Assembly (NCBI GenBank): GCA_035578005.1
Contig: DATJYK010000351.1
Span: forward strand, 1-24,580
Origin: Gp13-AA77 sp035578005
GTDB taxonomy: Bacteria > Acidobacteriota > Terriglobia > UBA7540
Length of the DNA stretch: 24,580 bases
Direction: 5' to 3'
The position numbers were made by a program, and so were the translations under genes. Positions 1 to 8,388 of this stretch are shown piece after piece. Positions within the stretch are counted from its first letter, which is position 1, and the number at the start of each line of letters is the position of its first letter. The notes below the pieces were generated by a model. That model was given only the letters and a program-made list of their open reading frames with translations, had not been told where the DNA came from and made no database searches.

Positions 1-39
1 CCAAGACGGGAGGATGACGACGAAAAAAAAGATACTAAC

Positions 40-215
40 CAAAGCCAAGAGGTTCTTTAAAATGAATAGATTAAGGATTTCAGCATCTTTGCCAAAGCCA
101 AGAAGCCACGTGCAATCAATAACTTGGTGGCTTTGTGTAAAATTTACACAAAGCCAAGAAGTGCTTTAGAACGAGTATAGGCAAATTCTCTAAAAATTGC
201 CCAAAGCCACAGTTT
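40..215. repeat. Short direct-repeat array, about 54-base period
   Basis: The core CAAAGCCAAGAAG, or a close variant, begins at 40, 93, 149 and 202, giving spacings of 53, 56 and 53 bases. The fourth copy is degenerate after CAAAGCC. Two units share a second conserved segment of the form TKCTTTRRAAYGARTA, at about 53-68 and 162-177, so the unit is longer than its 13-base core. The core is too short and the intervening DNA too similar between units for a CRISPR array. The array begins close to the window edge and may continue to the left. It resembles an interspersed non-coding repeat family rather than a gene. Confidence 0.6.
123..158. other. Strong hairpin inside the repeat array
   Basis: The left arm GGCTTTGTGTAAA (129-141) and right arm TTTACACAAAGCC (143-155) are perfect reverse complements separated by one base. 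Outer bases extend the pairing with a three-base bulge (CTTGG on the left, CCAAG on the right). The right arm contains the repeat core, so the left arm is an inverted copy of it. With no large loop it is closer to a DNA palindrome than to a standard terminator. Confidence 0.6.
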
Positions 216-703
216 GAATCGTGAGGAGCCCTGGTTGGGATCTCTGTTGACAGGCCTTGTGGCCAGACTTCGAATCGAAACCAGTGCCGAACTATCCGAA
301 CGGCTTGATGGTGTGTCGTTCGGCTCATCGTGCGCAGCTCGTCCATTAAAGGCTGTTCGCAGATCTCTATGGGGAGTCGAGGTTTAGCGAGTATCGGTAG
401 AGTGGCTAGTGACATGCGCTGCTGGTTCACGCGAATGGATGCGGATGAGGTTCCGTGTATGCGGTCTGTTATAGACAGTTGTAATACATTATTACGTAAC
501 TTGACGAGAGCGTTACATTGTGAAAAACTACGGACATCCGGGGTTTGTAGGTTTCGCGCGCAGAAATTTGGTTTGGCGACGGGCCGTCTGCCTGCAGACG
601 AGCCTTCTATTTTTGAGGCCTGGGCGGCTGGGCGCTGGGGTAGTTCCAGTCAAAGGTCGCGTGGCCCGGCACCATCATTTCAGAATGACGGCCGTCACGG
701 GAA

Positions 704-2521
704 GTGCCATGGGGGGACTTCTTGAGCGGGTTTAGTTCAGTTCTCTTTTCGCGTCTGTCCTCTCTTCGTGTTCCCCTACTCTCGGGGCGGCACCGGGAGA
801 TTGACTGCCATTTGGCGTTCGGCCGTGTTCTTCTGGCGGCTGGCTGTCTGGTTGCCCTCTCGTTCGATCCTATCCTCGTACCCCCTTATCGTGCCGTGGT
901 CTTGATTCTCGCGTTCTGCTATTTTACGGCCAGCGTCGCTTTCCTGGCGTGGGCGGTGGCCTCAGCCTCGCCTGCCGCTGGTTCCCTGGTGTCGATGCAC
1001 ATCGTCGACGTGATTCTGCCTCCAAGCATTTTTCTGCTCGCGGGCGGCCTCGTTACTCCAGCGGTGGTGATTTTGCTTTTTGCCGTGCTGGCCGCCGCCT
1101 ACCAATGGGGTTTCGCGGAGACGTTCGCCACGGCGGCCGCGGCGATCCTGCTGACCGCACTGGGGAGAGCCGTGGCGGCGACCACGGGTTACGGCGGCCA
1201 CCACCTGTTCCCTGCGCCAAGGTCGGCGACGCCAGCCTTCATAGCCGGAGCCGTCTGCGTGCTGATGTTGGGGATCGTGCTGGGATACCTTGCCGAGCGA
1301 GAGAAATCATTCCGGGCGCGGATTCTGGCCGTGGGCCAACTGGTGACTCGGACTAACCCCGAAGCCGGCATGCGGGAGACTCTGCAACGCGCTCTTCGCA
1401 CCGTCGGCGACTTCATGGCCGCGCGCCAGGTTGTGCTTGCGGTGCAAGATGATTGTGGCGGAAAGGCATTCGCCTGGGTTCTGCATGACGCGGGAGCAGG
1501 CGGTGTGGACCTTCAGTTCACTAAGCTTTCCGCGGCTGAACGTCTGCGGTACTTTTTTGACGCGCCCGTCGACAGTTGGCATTGGAGCCAAAAAGGTTCT
1601 GCCGACGGAGGCAACCTGTTTCGCTGCCTCGTGCTCGATGCGGAGGGCCGGCGCCTTCCCGACGAGCATTTCTCTCTTGCGGGCGCGTTCTTTCTGGAGG
1701 AATCGTGCCGTTCGCTGTTTGCGATCAACTTTGCGATCCCCGACGAATGGTCAGGCCGGTTGTTCGTCTTTGACTCCAAGTCCAAGATTCACGCTGCCGC
1801 CGAGCTGGAATTTCTGCAATCCCTGGTTTGGGAAGCTCTGCCCACCGTCTACCACGTTTACGTGCTTCAACGCTTGCGCTCACGCGTACGGGCTCAGGAG
1901 CGGTTGCGCATCGCCCACGAGATGCACGATGGGATTCTGCAATCTCTGATCAGCGTCGAGATGCAAATGGACCTTTTGCGCCGCCAAGCGACGGATTCCC
2001 AGGGGGTGGCGCAGGAGCTTCGCCGGCTGCAGCAGCTTCTGCATCGGGAAATCCTGGGTGCACGCTCTCTGATGGAGCAGCTCAAGGTGGCTGAGATGAG
2101 TCCGCGGCAAATGCTCAACGCCATGTCGGAGATGGTGGCACGCTTCCGCCGAGAAACGGGCATTGCCGCCAGCCTGGTGTGCGAATCCGAGCCCGTCCAC
2201 CTGCCGCCGCGCGTCTGCCGTGAGATTGCCTGCATGTTGCAGGAAGCTTTGACCAACGTGCGCAAACATAGCGACGCCCGCAACGTGCGGGTGCGGTTCG
2301 CCCTGGAGGAGGGCTGCTGGAAGCTGGTGATTGCTGACGACGGGCGCGGTTTTGAGTTTTCCGGACGGCTGTCCGGTACCGAGCCGCGCGCGGTGCCTTC
2401 CGCCCCCGCGGTGCTGCGAGAGCGTGCCTTGTCAATCGGCGCCGACCTCGAGATTGAGTCGACGCCGGGCCAGGGCTCACGGGTGGAGATTCTCCTACGG
2501 CCCCAGGAATCGTACGGATAG
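704..2521 (+). CDS. Membrane sensor histidine kinase, NarL type
   Basis: A 605-residue two-component sensor that probably autophosphorylates on histidine and passes phosphate to a response regulator. About six hydrophobic segments lie between residues 38 and 197. They are followed by a variable region of about 215-390 that could be a GAF-like sensor. The HisKA_3 dimerisation and phosphoacceptor box is ERLRIAHEMHDG, with H408 as the likely phosphorylated residue by comparison with NarX. The HATPase domain has an N box around N518 (EALTNVRKHSDA) and a G1 box DDGRGF (545-550). The GTG at 704 is the most upstream usable start; a TTG at 722 behind a GGGGGGA stretch is an alternative. The next gene on the same strand is a glycosidase, so the usual LuxR-type response regulator is missing here. 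The family call is firm; the signal sensed cannot be read from the sequence. Confidence 0.9.
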   Translation: MPWGDFLSGFSSVLFSRLSSLRVPLLSGRHREIDCHLAFGRVLLAAGCLVALSFDPILVPPYRAVVLILAFCYFTASVAFLAWAVASASPAAGSLVSMHIVDVILPPSIFLLAGGLVTPAVVILLFAVLAAAYQWGFAETFATAAAAILLTALGRAVAATTGYGGHHLFPAPRSATPAFIAGAVCVLMLGIVLGYLAEREKSFRARILAVGQLVTRTNPEAGMRETLQRALRTVGDFMAARQVVLAVQDDCGGKAFAWVLHDAGAGGVDLQFTKLSAAERLRYFFDAPVDSWHWSQKGSADGGNLFRCLVLDAEGRRLPDEHFSLAGAFFLEESCRSLFAINFAIPDEWSGRLFVFDSKSKIHAAAELEFLQSLVWEALPTVYHVYVLQRLRSRVRAQERLRIAHEMHDGILQSLISVEMQMDLLRRQATDSQGVAQELRRLQQLLHREILGARSLMEQLKVAEMSPRQMLNAMSEMVARFRRETGIAASLVCESEPVHLPPRVCREIACMLQEALTNVRKHSDARNVRVRFALEEGCWKLVIADDGRGFEFSGRLSGTEPRAVPSAPAVLRERALSIGADLEIESTPGQGSRVEILLRPQESYG

Positions 2522-2544
2522 AAGTCCGGTTTGTCTTGCGCTTA

Positions 2545-2562
2545 CCGGCCGGAAACGGCCGG
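2545..2562 (+). terminator. GC-rich hairpin with GAAA tetraloop
   Basis: The sequence folds as CCGGCCG-GAAA-CGGCCGG, a perfect seven-base-pair stem closed by a GNRA tetraloop, 23 bases after the histidine kinase stop codon. There is no T-run after it, so it is not a classical intrinsic terminator. It may still end or stabilise the kinase mRNA. Confidence 0.4.
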
Positions 2563-2682
2563 CCCTCTGAGACGCGCGAGGCCGGCGGTAGCCTCCAACC
2601 GTCCCTCTCAAATCCCACCGCCACTCCCGTCATCCAGGTTTTGTGGTACAGTGAAGGGCCAGCCTCGCAGACCCTTGGGCCG

Positions 2683-2715
2683 AGGCCTAATCTAGGCTAG
2701 ATTGATAATAGGCCT
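2683..2715 (+). promoter_or_regulatory. Palindromic operator candidate before the GH3 gene
   Basis: The perfect 15-base palindrome AATCTAGGCTAGATT (2689-2703) is flanked by two copies of AGGCCT, at 2683-2688 and 2710-2715. The block ends about 30 bases before the ATG at 2745, where a repressor or activator site could sit. It does not match the usual LacI-type operator with a central CG, and I cannot name a regulator. A translation signal GAGG lies at 2736-2739, just before the start codon. Confidence 0.4.
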
Positions 2716-2744
2716 GACCTAGTCTCCACCCCGATGAGGCCTTC

Positions 2745-5123
2745 ATGTTGCTGAACAATTCCTTTCTTCGAGGGACGACGGTCGCGGGAGCCCTATTCGC
2801 AAGCGCCGTGGCCTTGCTGGCCCAGAGTGATGGCGAACGGCCGCTCTACCTCAATCCACAAGCTCCCGTGGAAGCCCGCGTGGATGATTTGTTGAAGCGG
2901 ATGACGCTGAAGGAGAAAGTGGGGCAGCTTAACCTGCCCTGCGTTTACGTCGACGAACTGGGGAAGGACATTCCTTCCAAGATGGAAGCGTGCAGAAGAT
3001 TCGCGGCCGGAACTTACACCGGCGAGATCGGTCCGGGTTGTGGCTTCTTCACGCTTGCCAACGAGATCCTGCACGACGGCGCGCGCCAGCAAGCCGAGTA
3101 CTTTAACGAACTGCAGAAGATCGCCCTTACCCAGACACGCCTGAAGATCCCCCTGTTGGAGGACGAAGAAGGCACGCATGGCGTTATGCTTCCCGGGGCG
3201 ACGGTGTTTCCCGAAGGCCTCGCCATCGGCAGCAGCTTTGATCTGGGCCTGGTTCACTCGATTTACGCGTCTGCGGCTTCGGAAGCGCGATCCCTCGGGA
3301 TTCACATGCTCTCGACGCTGGTGATGGAATTGGACCGCGATCCGCGCATGGGTCGCAACGAGGAAGGCTACACGGAAGACCCGTATCTCGGCTTGCGCAT
3401 CGGCGAAGCCATCGTGCGCGCCACGCAAGGCCACGACATCTCCGCGCCCGACAAAGTGGTGGCGGTGCTCACGGACTTTCCCACGCAGAGCGAGCCCGCG
3501 AGTGGCCTCGAGCGCGGCGCTATCGAGTCTTCCGAGCGCTCGCTGCGGGAGAACGATCTGCTGCCCTGGATTGGCGCCATCACCCAGGCCGGCGGACTGG
3601 GCGTAATGGCGGGTTATCCCGAAATTGAGGACGTGCCGGCGCACGCTTCCGAGAAGTGGATGACCGACATCCTGCGCGGAGAACTCGGCTTCAAGGGCGT
3701 GGTGGAAAGCGAAGGCGGCGGCTTCGGGACCTTGATCTATGAGCACATTGTTCCCACCCAAAAGGAAGCGGGAGCGCAGGCGCTGAGAGCAGGCGTCGAT
3801 TTGGACATCACCTATGAGCCGGCGTACATGGGACCGCTGATCGAGAACGTGGAGGAAGGCCGCGTTCCGGAGGCGCTCGTCGACCGCGCGGTTCGCCGCG
3901 TGTTGCGGCTGAAGTTTCAGCTCGGACTCTTCGAGCATCCGTATGTGGATGTTGACCACGCCACACGCATTGTGCACTCTCCGGAACATCAGGAGTTGGC
4001 GCTGCGTGCTGCTCGGGAAGGCATCGTGCTGCTGAAGAACGAGAAGAACACGTTGCCTCTCAAGAAGGATCTCAAATCGATCGCGGTGATCGGGCCGAAC
4101 GCCGATAGCGCCTTCAACCTGTTCGGGGACTATGCGCCCTCGGTGGTGCCGCAGCACGTGGGCACCATCCTCGACGGAATCAAGGCCAAGGTCTCTCCTT
4201 CGACGCACGTCACCTACGTCAAAGGGAGCGGAATTCTGAGCACAGACAAGAGCGGCTTTTCCGCGGCCGTTCAGGCGGCCAAGGGCGCGGATGTTGCGAT
4301 CGTCGTGGTGGGCGAGCAGGCCCGAAGGGAGCATGGCCACGCGCGCGAGAATGAGGAGCCGCCAACGGACGGCGAAGGCTATGACGTGGCCAGCCTCGAT
4401 CTGACGGGCGTGCAGGACGACCTGGTGCGCGCGGTGGCAGAAACAGGCACGCCAACCGTTCTGGTGCTGGTCAACGGCAGACCTCTTTCGATTCGGTGGG
4501 AAGCAGCGAATCTGCCGGCGATCGTCGAGGCCTGGGCTCCGGGCGAGCGCGGCGGAGAAGCGGTGGCGGACGTGCTTTTTGGCGACTACAATCCCAGCGG
4601 CCGCTTGGCCATCACGGTGCCTCGCCACTCGGGACAGTTGCCGGCCTATTACAACTACAAGCCGTCGAAGGCCTATTGGATCGAGCGCGGATGGCCCCAC
4701 GAGCGAGCTTACGTGGATATGCCCGCCTCACCGCTTTACGCGTTCGGCCATGGTTTGAGCTACACGAGCTTCACTTACAGCAACCTTCGGATTCAGCCCG
4801 CCGAGATTCGGCCTGCCGGGAATGCACAGGTGAGCGTCGACATCCAGAATACCGGCAGCCGCGCCGGCGTTGAGACCGCCCAGCTTTATCTTCACGAAAC
4901 CTTCGCGCCAGTGTCTACGCCGGTGAAACAATTACGCGGGTTCGAACGGGTGGCTCTCGCTTCGGGTGAGATCAAGACGGTGACGTTCACCCTCACACCC
5001 GAAGACCTGCAACTGCTGAATCGCGACATGCACTGGGTGGTGGTTCCAGGTGACTTCGAGATCATGGTCGGCAAGTCGTCGGATGACATTCAGCTTCGTG
5101 GAACTCTCAGCGTAAGGGAGTGA
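2745..5123 (+). CDS. Secreted GH3-family glycoside hydrolase (BglX-like)
   Basis: A 792-residue GH3 protein of normal length for beta-glucosidases and beta-xylosidases with a C-terminal Fn3-like domain. A signal peptide covers about residues 1-27, so it should act in the periplasm or outside. The GH3 N domain spans about 45-390 and contains EDEEGTHG (139-146) and TEDPYL. The GH3 C domain spans about 430-650 with GEGYD (543-547), where E544 is the probable acid/base. The Fn3-like domain covers about 705-780. The active site looks unusual. Where the family has a nucleophilic Asp in VSDW, this protein reads ESEGG, placing E323 there. Where the family has KHF, it reads TDF (T243, D244). It is therefore safe as a GH3-fold protein but not as a standard beta-glucosidase. 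A GAGG ribosome site supports the ATG. It appears to be transcribed alone. Confidence 0.88.
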   Translation: MLLNNSFLRGTTVAGALFASAVALLAQSDGERPLYLNPQAPVEARVDDLLKRMTLKEKVGQLNLPCVYVDELGKDIPSKMEACRRFAAGTYTGEIGPGCGFFTLANEILHDGARQQAEYFNELQKIALTQTRLKIPLLEDEEGTHGVMLPGATVFPEGLAIGSSFDLGLVHSIYASAASEARSLGIHMLSTLVMELDRDPRMGRNEEGYTEDPYLGLRIGEAIVRATQGHDISAPDKVVAVLTDFPTQSEPASGLERGAIESSERSLRENDLLPWIGAITQAGGLGVMAGYPEIEDVPAHASEKWMTDILRGELGFKGVVESEGGGFGTLIYEHIVPTQKEAGAQALRAGVDLDITYEPAYMGPLIENVEEGRVPEALVDRAVRRVLRLKFQLGLFEHPYVDVDHATRIVHSPEHQELALRAAREGIVLLKNEKNTLPLKKDLKSIAVIGPNADSAFNLFGDYAPSVVPQHVGTILDGIKAKVSPSTHVTYVKGSGILSTDKSGFSAAVQAAKGADVAIVVVGEQARREHGHARENEEPPTDGEGYDVASLDLTGVQDDLVRAVAETGTPTVLVLVNGRPLSIRWEAANLPAIVEAWAPGERGGEAVADVLFGDYNPSGRLAITVPRHSGQLPAYYNYKPSKAYWIERGWPHERAYVDMPASPLYAFGHGLSYTSFTYSNLRIQPAEIRPAGNAQVSVDIQNTGSRAGVETAQLYLHETFAPVSTPVKQLRGFERVALASGEIKTVTFTLTPEDLQLLNRDMHWVVVPGDFEIMVGKSSDDIQLRGTLSVRE

Positions 5124-5717
5124 ATTCGTCGCTCGGCTAACTTTGTCTTGGCGCCCGTCGAGACCGGCCGCAAAGTGGACTGTGCCTCCACGCCTGTAAC
5201 CTCTTCCACCCGAAAGAACTGCTGACTCACACCGAGTCTGTTTCTTCCCTCTGTCTTGCCTGACAGCACTCTCCTAACCTAACAGGCTGCGGAAAAGCAG
5301 CTCGGAACCATGTCATTTCGAGCGCGAGAAATCTCGCTCTGAAACTAGGCACATCCGTACACCTCAACCCTCCGTGAGGGAATCGGGCTCGATACGTCGC
5401 TCTACTAGTTGGAGGGGTTGTAGCAAATCGAGATCGGCCGAAGCGGAAACGGCCGAAACTCACCCTTTGACGATGAGTGCGTATCCGATTCGATAAGCGC
5501 TTCATAGACCTCTTCTTTCGGCCGCTTCCAGCGTATTGGCTCTGCCACAAGAGTGCCCTTTGTTTTCAGCGGATTGGTTAATCGCAACGCCGATAGAGAT
5601 TCAGTATCGAACGGTAACCCAGTTGCTTTGCTCAGCCCCTAATGATCTCACGAGCCGCTGAGCTCGGCGCAGCTCACCGCAAGCGTACAGCAGACCGCAA
5701 CAGGAGGAGGAGAGCCG
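5124..5717. other. 594-base intergenic region with small hairpins
   Basis: No convincing gene. A minus-strand frame of 60 codons (5405-5587) has a locally protein-like translation but no family match that I recognise and no clear ribosome site. Structured pieces are a REP-like element at 5284-5350 (listed separately), the inverted repeat CGATA-8-TATCG at 5591-5609, and a hairpin TGAGCT-CGGCGC-AGCTCA at 5659-5676. The last of these lies in the leader of the P450 gene. The rest shows nothing I can name. Confidence 0.55.
5284..5350. repeat. REP-like intergenic element
   Basis: Two small hairpins lie next to each other: GCTGC-GGAAAA-GCAGC (5286-5301) and a GAG-CG-CGAG / CTCG-CTC stem with a two-base bulge around AAAT (about 5320-5339). 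The stretch between them, containing TGTCATTTCGAGC, resembles intergenic repeats common in acidobacterial genomes. No second full copy is present in this window, so the call rests on structure and resemblance. Confidence 0.35.
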
Positions 5718-7259
5718 ATGAAGTGCCCCATGCACTACCTCTCTGCAGCGTGCGCGCCCTTTGCCACCATCCGCAAGGCTTTACCCTTGCCGCCGACAGC
5801 AAAGGGTCACCGCCACATCGGGCTGCTTCCCGGCACCCGCGATTGGGCGCCGTTTCTCACCAGCATGGCCCGCGAGAACGGTGACATTGTTCTCTTCAAA
5901 TATCTCTGCCAGCAAGCGTGCCTCGTCAGCCATCCGGAATTGATCGCCGAGGTCCTCATCACCCGCCAGGGCTCTTTCAGCAAGTCGAACGTCCTCGAAA
6001 ACATCGTTGGCCAGGGCTTGGCGACCAGCGAAGGCGAGTTGTGGCGAAGCGAGCGCCGCCTGATCCTGCAGGCGTTTCACCGCGCCTGCTTGCCGGAATA
6101 TTCGCGTGTGGCCGTTCGGCGTACCGGGCGGATGCTGGCGCGTTGGAGAGAAGGCGAAACCCGCGACATTTATCGCGAAATGACGGCATTAACTCTCGGC
6201 GTAGCAGCAGAAGCCTTCTTCGGCGCCGAACTCGGCGATGACACAGCGGCCCTCCTCGACGCCTTGCAGACGGCGTTTGACGCATTCATCGTGGTCGCCG
6301 CGCAGGGCTTTCTGGTGCCAACCTGGGTTCCCACACCCAACAATCTGCGCTTTCGCCGCGCCGTGCGCACCCTACATCGCATCGTAGGCAAGATCATCAG
6401 CCATCGCAAGGCGCAAGTTGCAGCCGGTGAGACCGCACAGCATGACCTGCTCAGTATCCTTCTCGAAGGGCAACAGGAGCACCCGCACCTCACCGACAGC
6501 ATTCTGCACGACGAGGTGATAACCTTCCTCCTCGGCGGCCACGAGACCACCGCTAACGCGCTGGCATGGACGGCCTACTCGCTGGGACAGCATCCCGACG
6601 CGCAGACTCAAATGGCCGCGGAAGCTCGCCAAGTGAGCGCGTGCGCGATTCCGTCGTTCCAGCAGCTCTCGAGCCTGCGTTACGCTGAGCAAGTCACGCG
6701 CGAGTCTCTGCGGCTCTATCCCCCAGCTTGGTATCTCACGCGCCGGGCCGAAGAGGACGTCGAAGTGGGCGGCTACGGCATTCGCAAGGGAACCACCGTG
6801 GTGATGAATCTGTGGGGCCTTCATCGCGATGCGCGATTCTACGCAAATGCGGACACTTTCGACCCTGACCGTTGGACGCCGGAGTTCACGAGAAACCTGC
6901 CCCAGCTCGCCTACCTACCCTTCGGCATCGGGCCGCGGCGCTGCATCGGCGCCTCCTTCGCACAAATGGAGATGCTCACCGTGCTCGCGGCAATCGTCCA
7001 ACAGTTCCACCTGGAGCTGGCGCCAAACCAAGTGGTGACTCCGCTCGCGGCCACCACGCTGCGCCCGCTCGAAGGCGTCAAGGTGGTCCTGCATGACCGC
7101 GACAGGTTCCAGGCGGCCCATGACCCGCGCGCTTGTGGGAATCCGACCGCACCTGAGCCACTCGCCAAGGCTTGCCCGCTTTCGAAGCCGCACGATACTC
7201 TATCCGATAGGATTGGCGCAGCGCTTCTAGGGGCGCCAACATGGGCAACCACATCGTAG
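5718..7259 (+). CDS. Cytochrome P450
   Basis: A 513-residue heme-thiolate monooxygenase. The diagnostic motifs are present: the I-helix GGHETT (273-278) for oxygen activation, the K-helix ExxR as ESLR (E329 to R332), and the heme-binding loop FGIGPRRCIG (402-411), with C409 as the axial heme ligand. There is no fused reductase domain and no ferredoxin gene nearby, so electrons must come from partners encoded elsewhere. The C terminus extends about 50 residues past the usual end of the fold, rich in Pro and Ala. A strong ribosome site, AGGAGGAGG, lies just before the ATG. The desaturase starts 55 bases downstream, which suggests a shared transcript and a lipid or fatty-acid substrate. That substrate is an inference; the family call is firm. 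Confidence 0.95.
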   Translation: MKCPMHYLSAACAPFATIRKALPLPPTAKGHRHIGLLPGTRDWAPFLTSMARENGDIVLFKYLCQQACLVSHPELIAEVLITRQGSFSKSNVLENIVGQGLATSEGELWRSERRLILQAFHRACLPEYSRVAVRRTGRMLARWREGETRDIYREMTALTLGVAAEAFFGAELGDDTAALLDALQTAFDAFIVVAAQGFLVPTWVPTPNNLRFRRAVRTLHRIVGKIISHRKAQVAAGETAQHDLLSILLEGQQEHPHLTDSILHDEVITFLLGGHETTANALAWTAYSLGQHPDAQTQMAAEARQVSACAIPSFQQLSSLRYAEQVTRESLRLYPPAWYLTRRAEEDVEVGGYGIRKGTTVVMNLWGLHRDARFYANADTFDPDRWTPEFTRNLPQLAYLPFGIGPRRCIGASFAQMEMLTVLAAIVQQFHLELAPNQVVTPLAATTLRPLEGVKVVLHDRDRFQAAHDPRACGNPTAPEPLAKACPLSKPHDTLSDRIGAALLGAPTWATTS

Positions 7260-7314
7260 GTGCGCGCGGGCGTGCATGTAGTCACTTCCGTGCTGTTCCC
7301 GGATAAGGAGAACT

Positions 7315-8388
7315 GTGACCTCGTCGACCGCTGCCATTCAGGAACTGCGCCGCGAATTCGAGAAGCGCGGGTGGTGCCGAAAAGCGACAGGCCGCGTGCT
7401 GTTAGAACTATTGTTAAATCTCGGTGTGGCAGCCGCGGGCGCAGCCGTCTTCTTCACAACGCCGCACGACCTGATTCGAGCGTGTGCCTTGGTGCTGGTG
7501 GTGGCGGGGTCGATGGGCGTGGCCACAAACACGCACAACTCCTCGCATTATGCCACTAGCCGCACGGTGTGGCTGAACGAGCTGCTCACCTATTTCGGCT
7601 ATCCTTTCTTTCTCGGCCTTTCGGCCACTTTCTGGTGGCACCAGCACGTGGCGGTTCACCATACCTCGCCCAACGTCATCGGAGTGGATCAGGACGCCGA
7701 CCTCGCCCCCTGGGTCGCCCGTACCGGCGACGAAGTGTCGCGTAGCCATGGCCTGCGTCGGTTCTATTATCAGCACTTGCAGTCGTTCACCTTGCCGCTC
7801 ATCATCGCTTTCAATTCTTTCAACATGACGAAGACCGGCTGGCTGCACCTCGCGCGCTCCCTTGCGAACCCGCGCCGCCGGACTCGCAAACACGGCATCG
7901 ACCTCGCCGCGCTCATCCTTCATTACGCCTGCCTTCTGGTGCTGCCCGCCCTGTTACTCGGCTGGCGCGCGGTGCTCACGCTTTACCTGCTGCGAATGCT
8001 CCTGATGAGCTACCTGATGTTTGCCATTCTTGCGCCGGGCCACTTCCCCGCCGAAGCGGCTTGCCTTTCGCAAGCGCCCCATCCCTCCGACTACCTGCGG
8101 CTGCAGACCTCAGCCACAGTCAACTTCCGTGTGGGGTGGGTGGGTCGGCTGCTCTGCTCCGGCTTGCAGCACCAGATTGAGCACCACCTCTTCCCGGGGA
8201 TCTCGTATGTCTATTACCCTAAGGTAAGCGCGGTACTACGGGAGTTTTGCCGCAAGCACGGATTGCCTTACCGCAGCTACCAATGGGACCACGTGCTGTG
8301 TAAGTGCTTCGCCACTTTCCGCCGGCCGCCGGCCGCGCTCACTACTCTTGACGCCTTCCTCCACCAGGCCGAACCCCACCAGTTATAG
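7315..8388 (+). CDS. Membrane fatty-acid desaturase
   Basis: A 357-residue integral membrane di-iron desaturase that introduces a double bond into an acyl chain. The three histidine boxes are present: HNSSH (74-78), HVAVHH (111-116) and QIEHH (287-291). The last box, in the context QIEHHLFP, is the form found in front-end acyl-lipid desaturases and in mycobacterial DesA3-type enzymes; here there is no cytochrome b5 domain. Hydrophobic segments occur around 28-70, 86-105, 155-170 and 197-240. The start is GTG at 7315, supported by AAGGAG four bases upstream. It follows the P450 gene by 55 bases and is probably co-transcribed. The position of the double bond and the acyl carrier cannot be read from the sequence. 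Confidence 0.92.
   Translation: MTSSTAAIQELRREFEKRGWCRKATGRVLLELLLNLGVAAAGAAVFFTTPHDLIRACALVLVVAGSMGVATNTHNSSHYATSRTVWLNELLTYFGYPFFLGLSATFWWHQHVAVHHTSPNVIGVDQDADLAPWVARTGDEVSRSHGLRRFYYQHLQSFTLPLIIAFNSFNMTKTGWLHLARSLANPRRRTRKHGIDLAALILHYACLLVLPALLLGWRAVLTLYLLRMLLMSYLMFAILAPGHFPAEAACLSQAPHPSDYLRLQTSATVNFRVGWVGRLLCSGLQHQIEHHLFPGISYVYYPKVSAVLREFCRKHGLPYRSYQWDHVLCKCFATFRRPPAALTTLDAFLHQAEPHQL

Larger units (their letters stand above)
1..703. other. Gene-poor left flank, AT-rich repeats then unassigned DNA
   Basis: I see no convincing gene in these 703 bases. Reading frames up to 131 codons exist on both strands, but their translations have no recognisable domain, no good ribosome site and they overlap one another. 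The first 215 bases are distinctly AT-rich and carry short direct repeats and a hairpin, listed separately. Bases 481-495 form the inverted repeat GTAATA-CAT-TATTAC, followed at 502 by TTGACG. This could be part of a regulatory region, but no well-placed -10 box follows. The rest, roughly 230-480 and 510-700, shows nothing I can assign. Confidence 0.6.

Noticed and set aside
40..215. Possible CRISPR array
   Set aside because: The repeat core is about 13 bases, the intervening DNA is partly similar between units, and no cas gene is present.
502..531. TTGACG as the -35 box of a promoter for the histidine kinase
   Set aside because: No acceptable -10 sequence lies 16-18 bases downstream.
2793..4700. 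A 635-codon open frame on the minus strand opposite the GH3 gene
   Set aside because: The plus-strand frame has a clear signal peptide and GH3 domains; the antisense translation has no recognisable domain and is a by-product of GC-rich codon use.
5405..5587. A 60-codon minus-strand frame with a protein-like stretch
   Set aside because: No family recognised, no ribosome site, and it sits in a gap containing repeats. It might be a gene remnant but I cannot support it.
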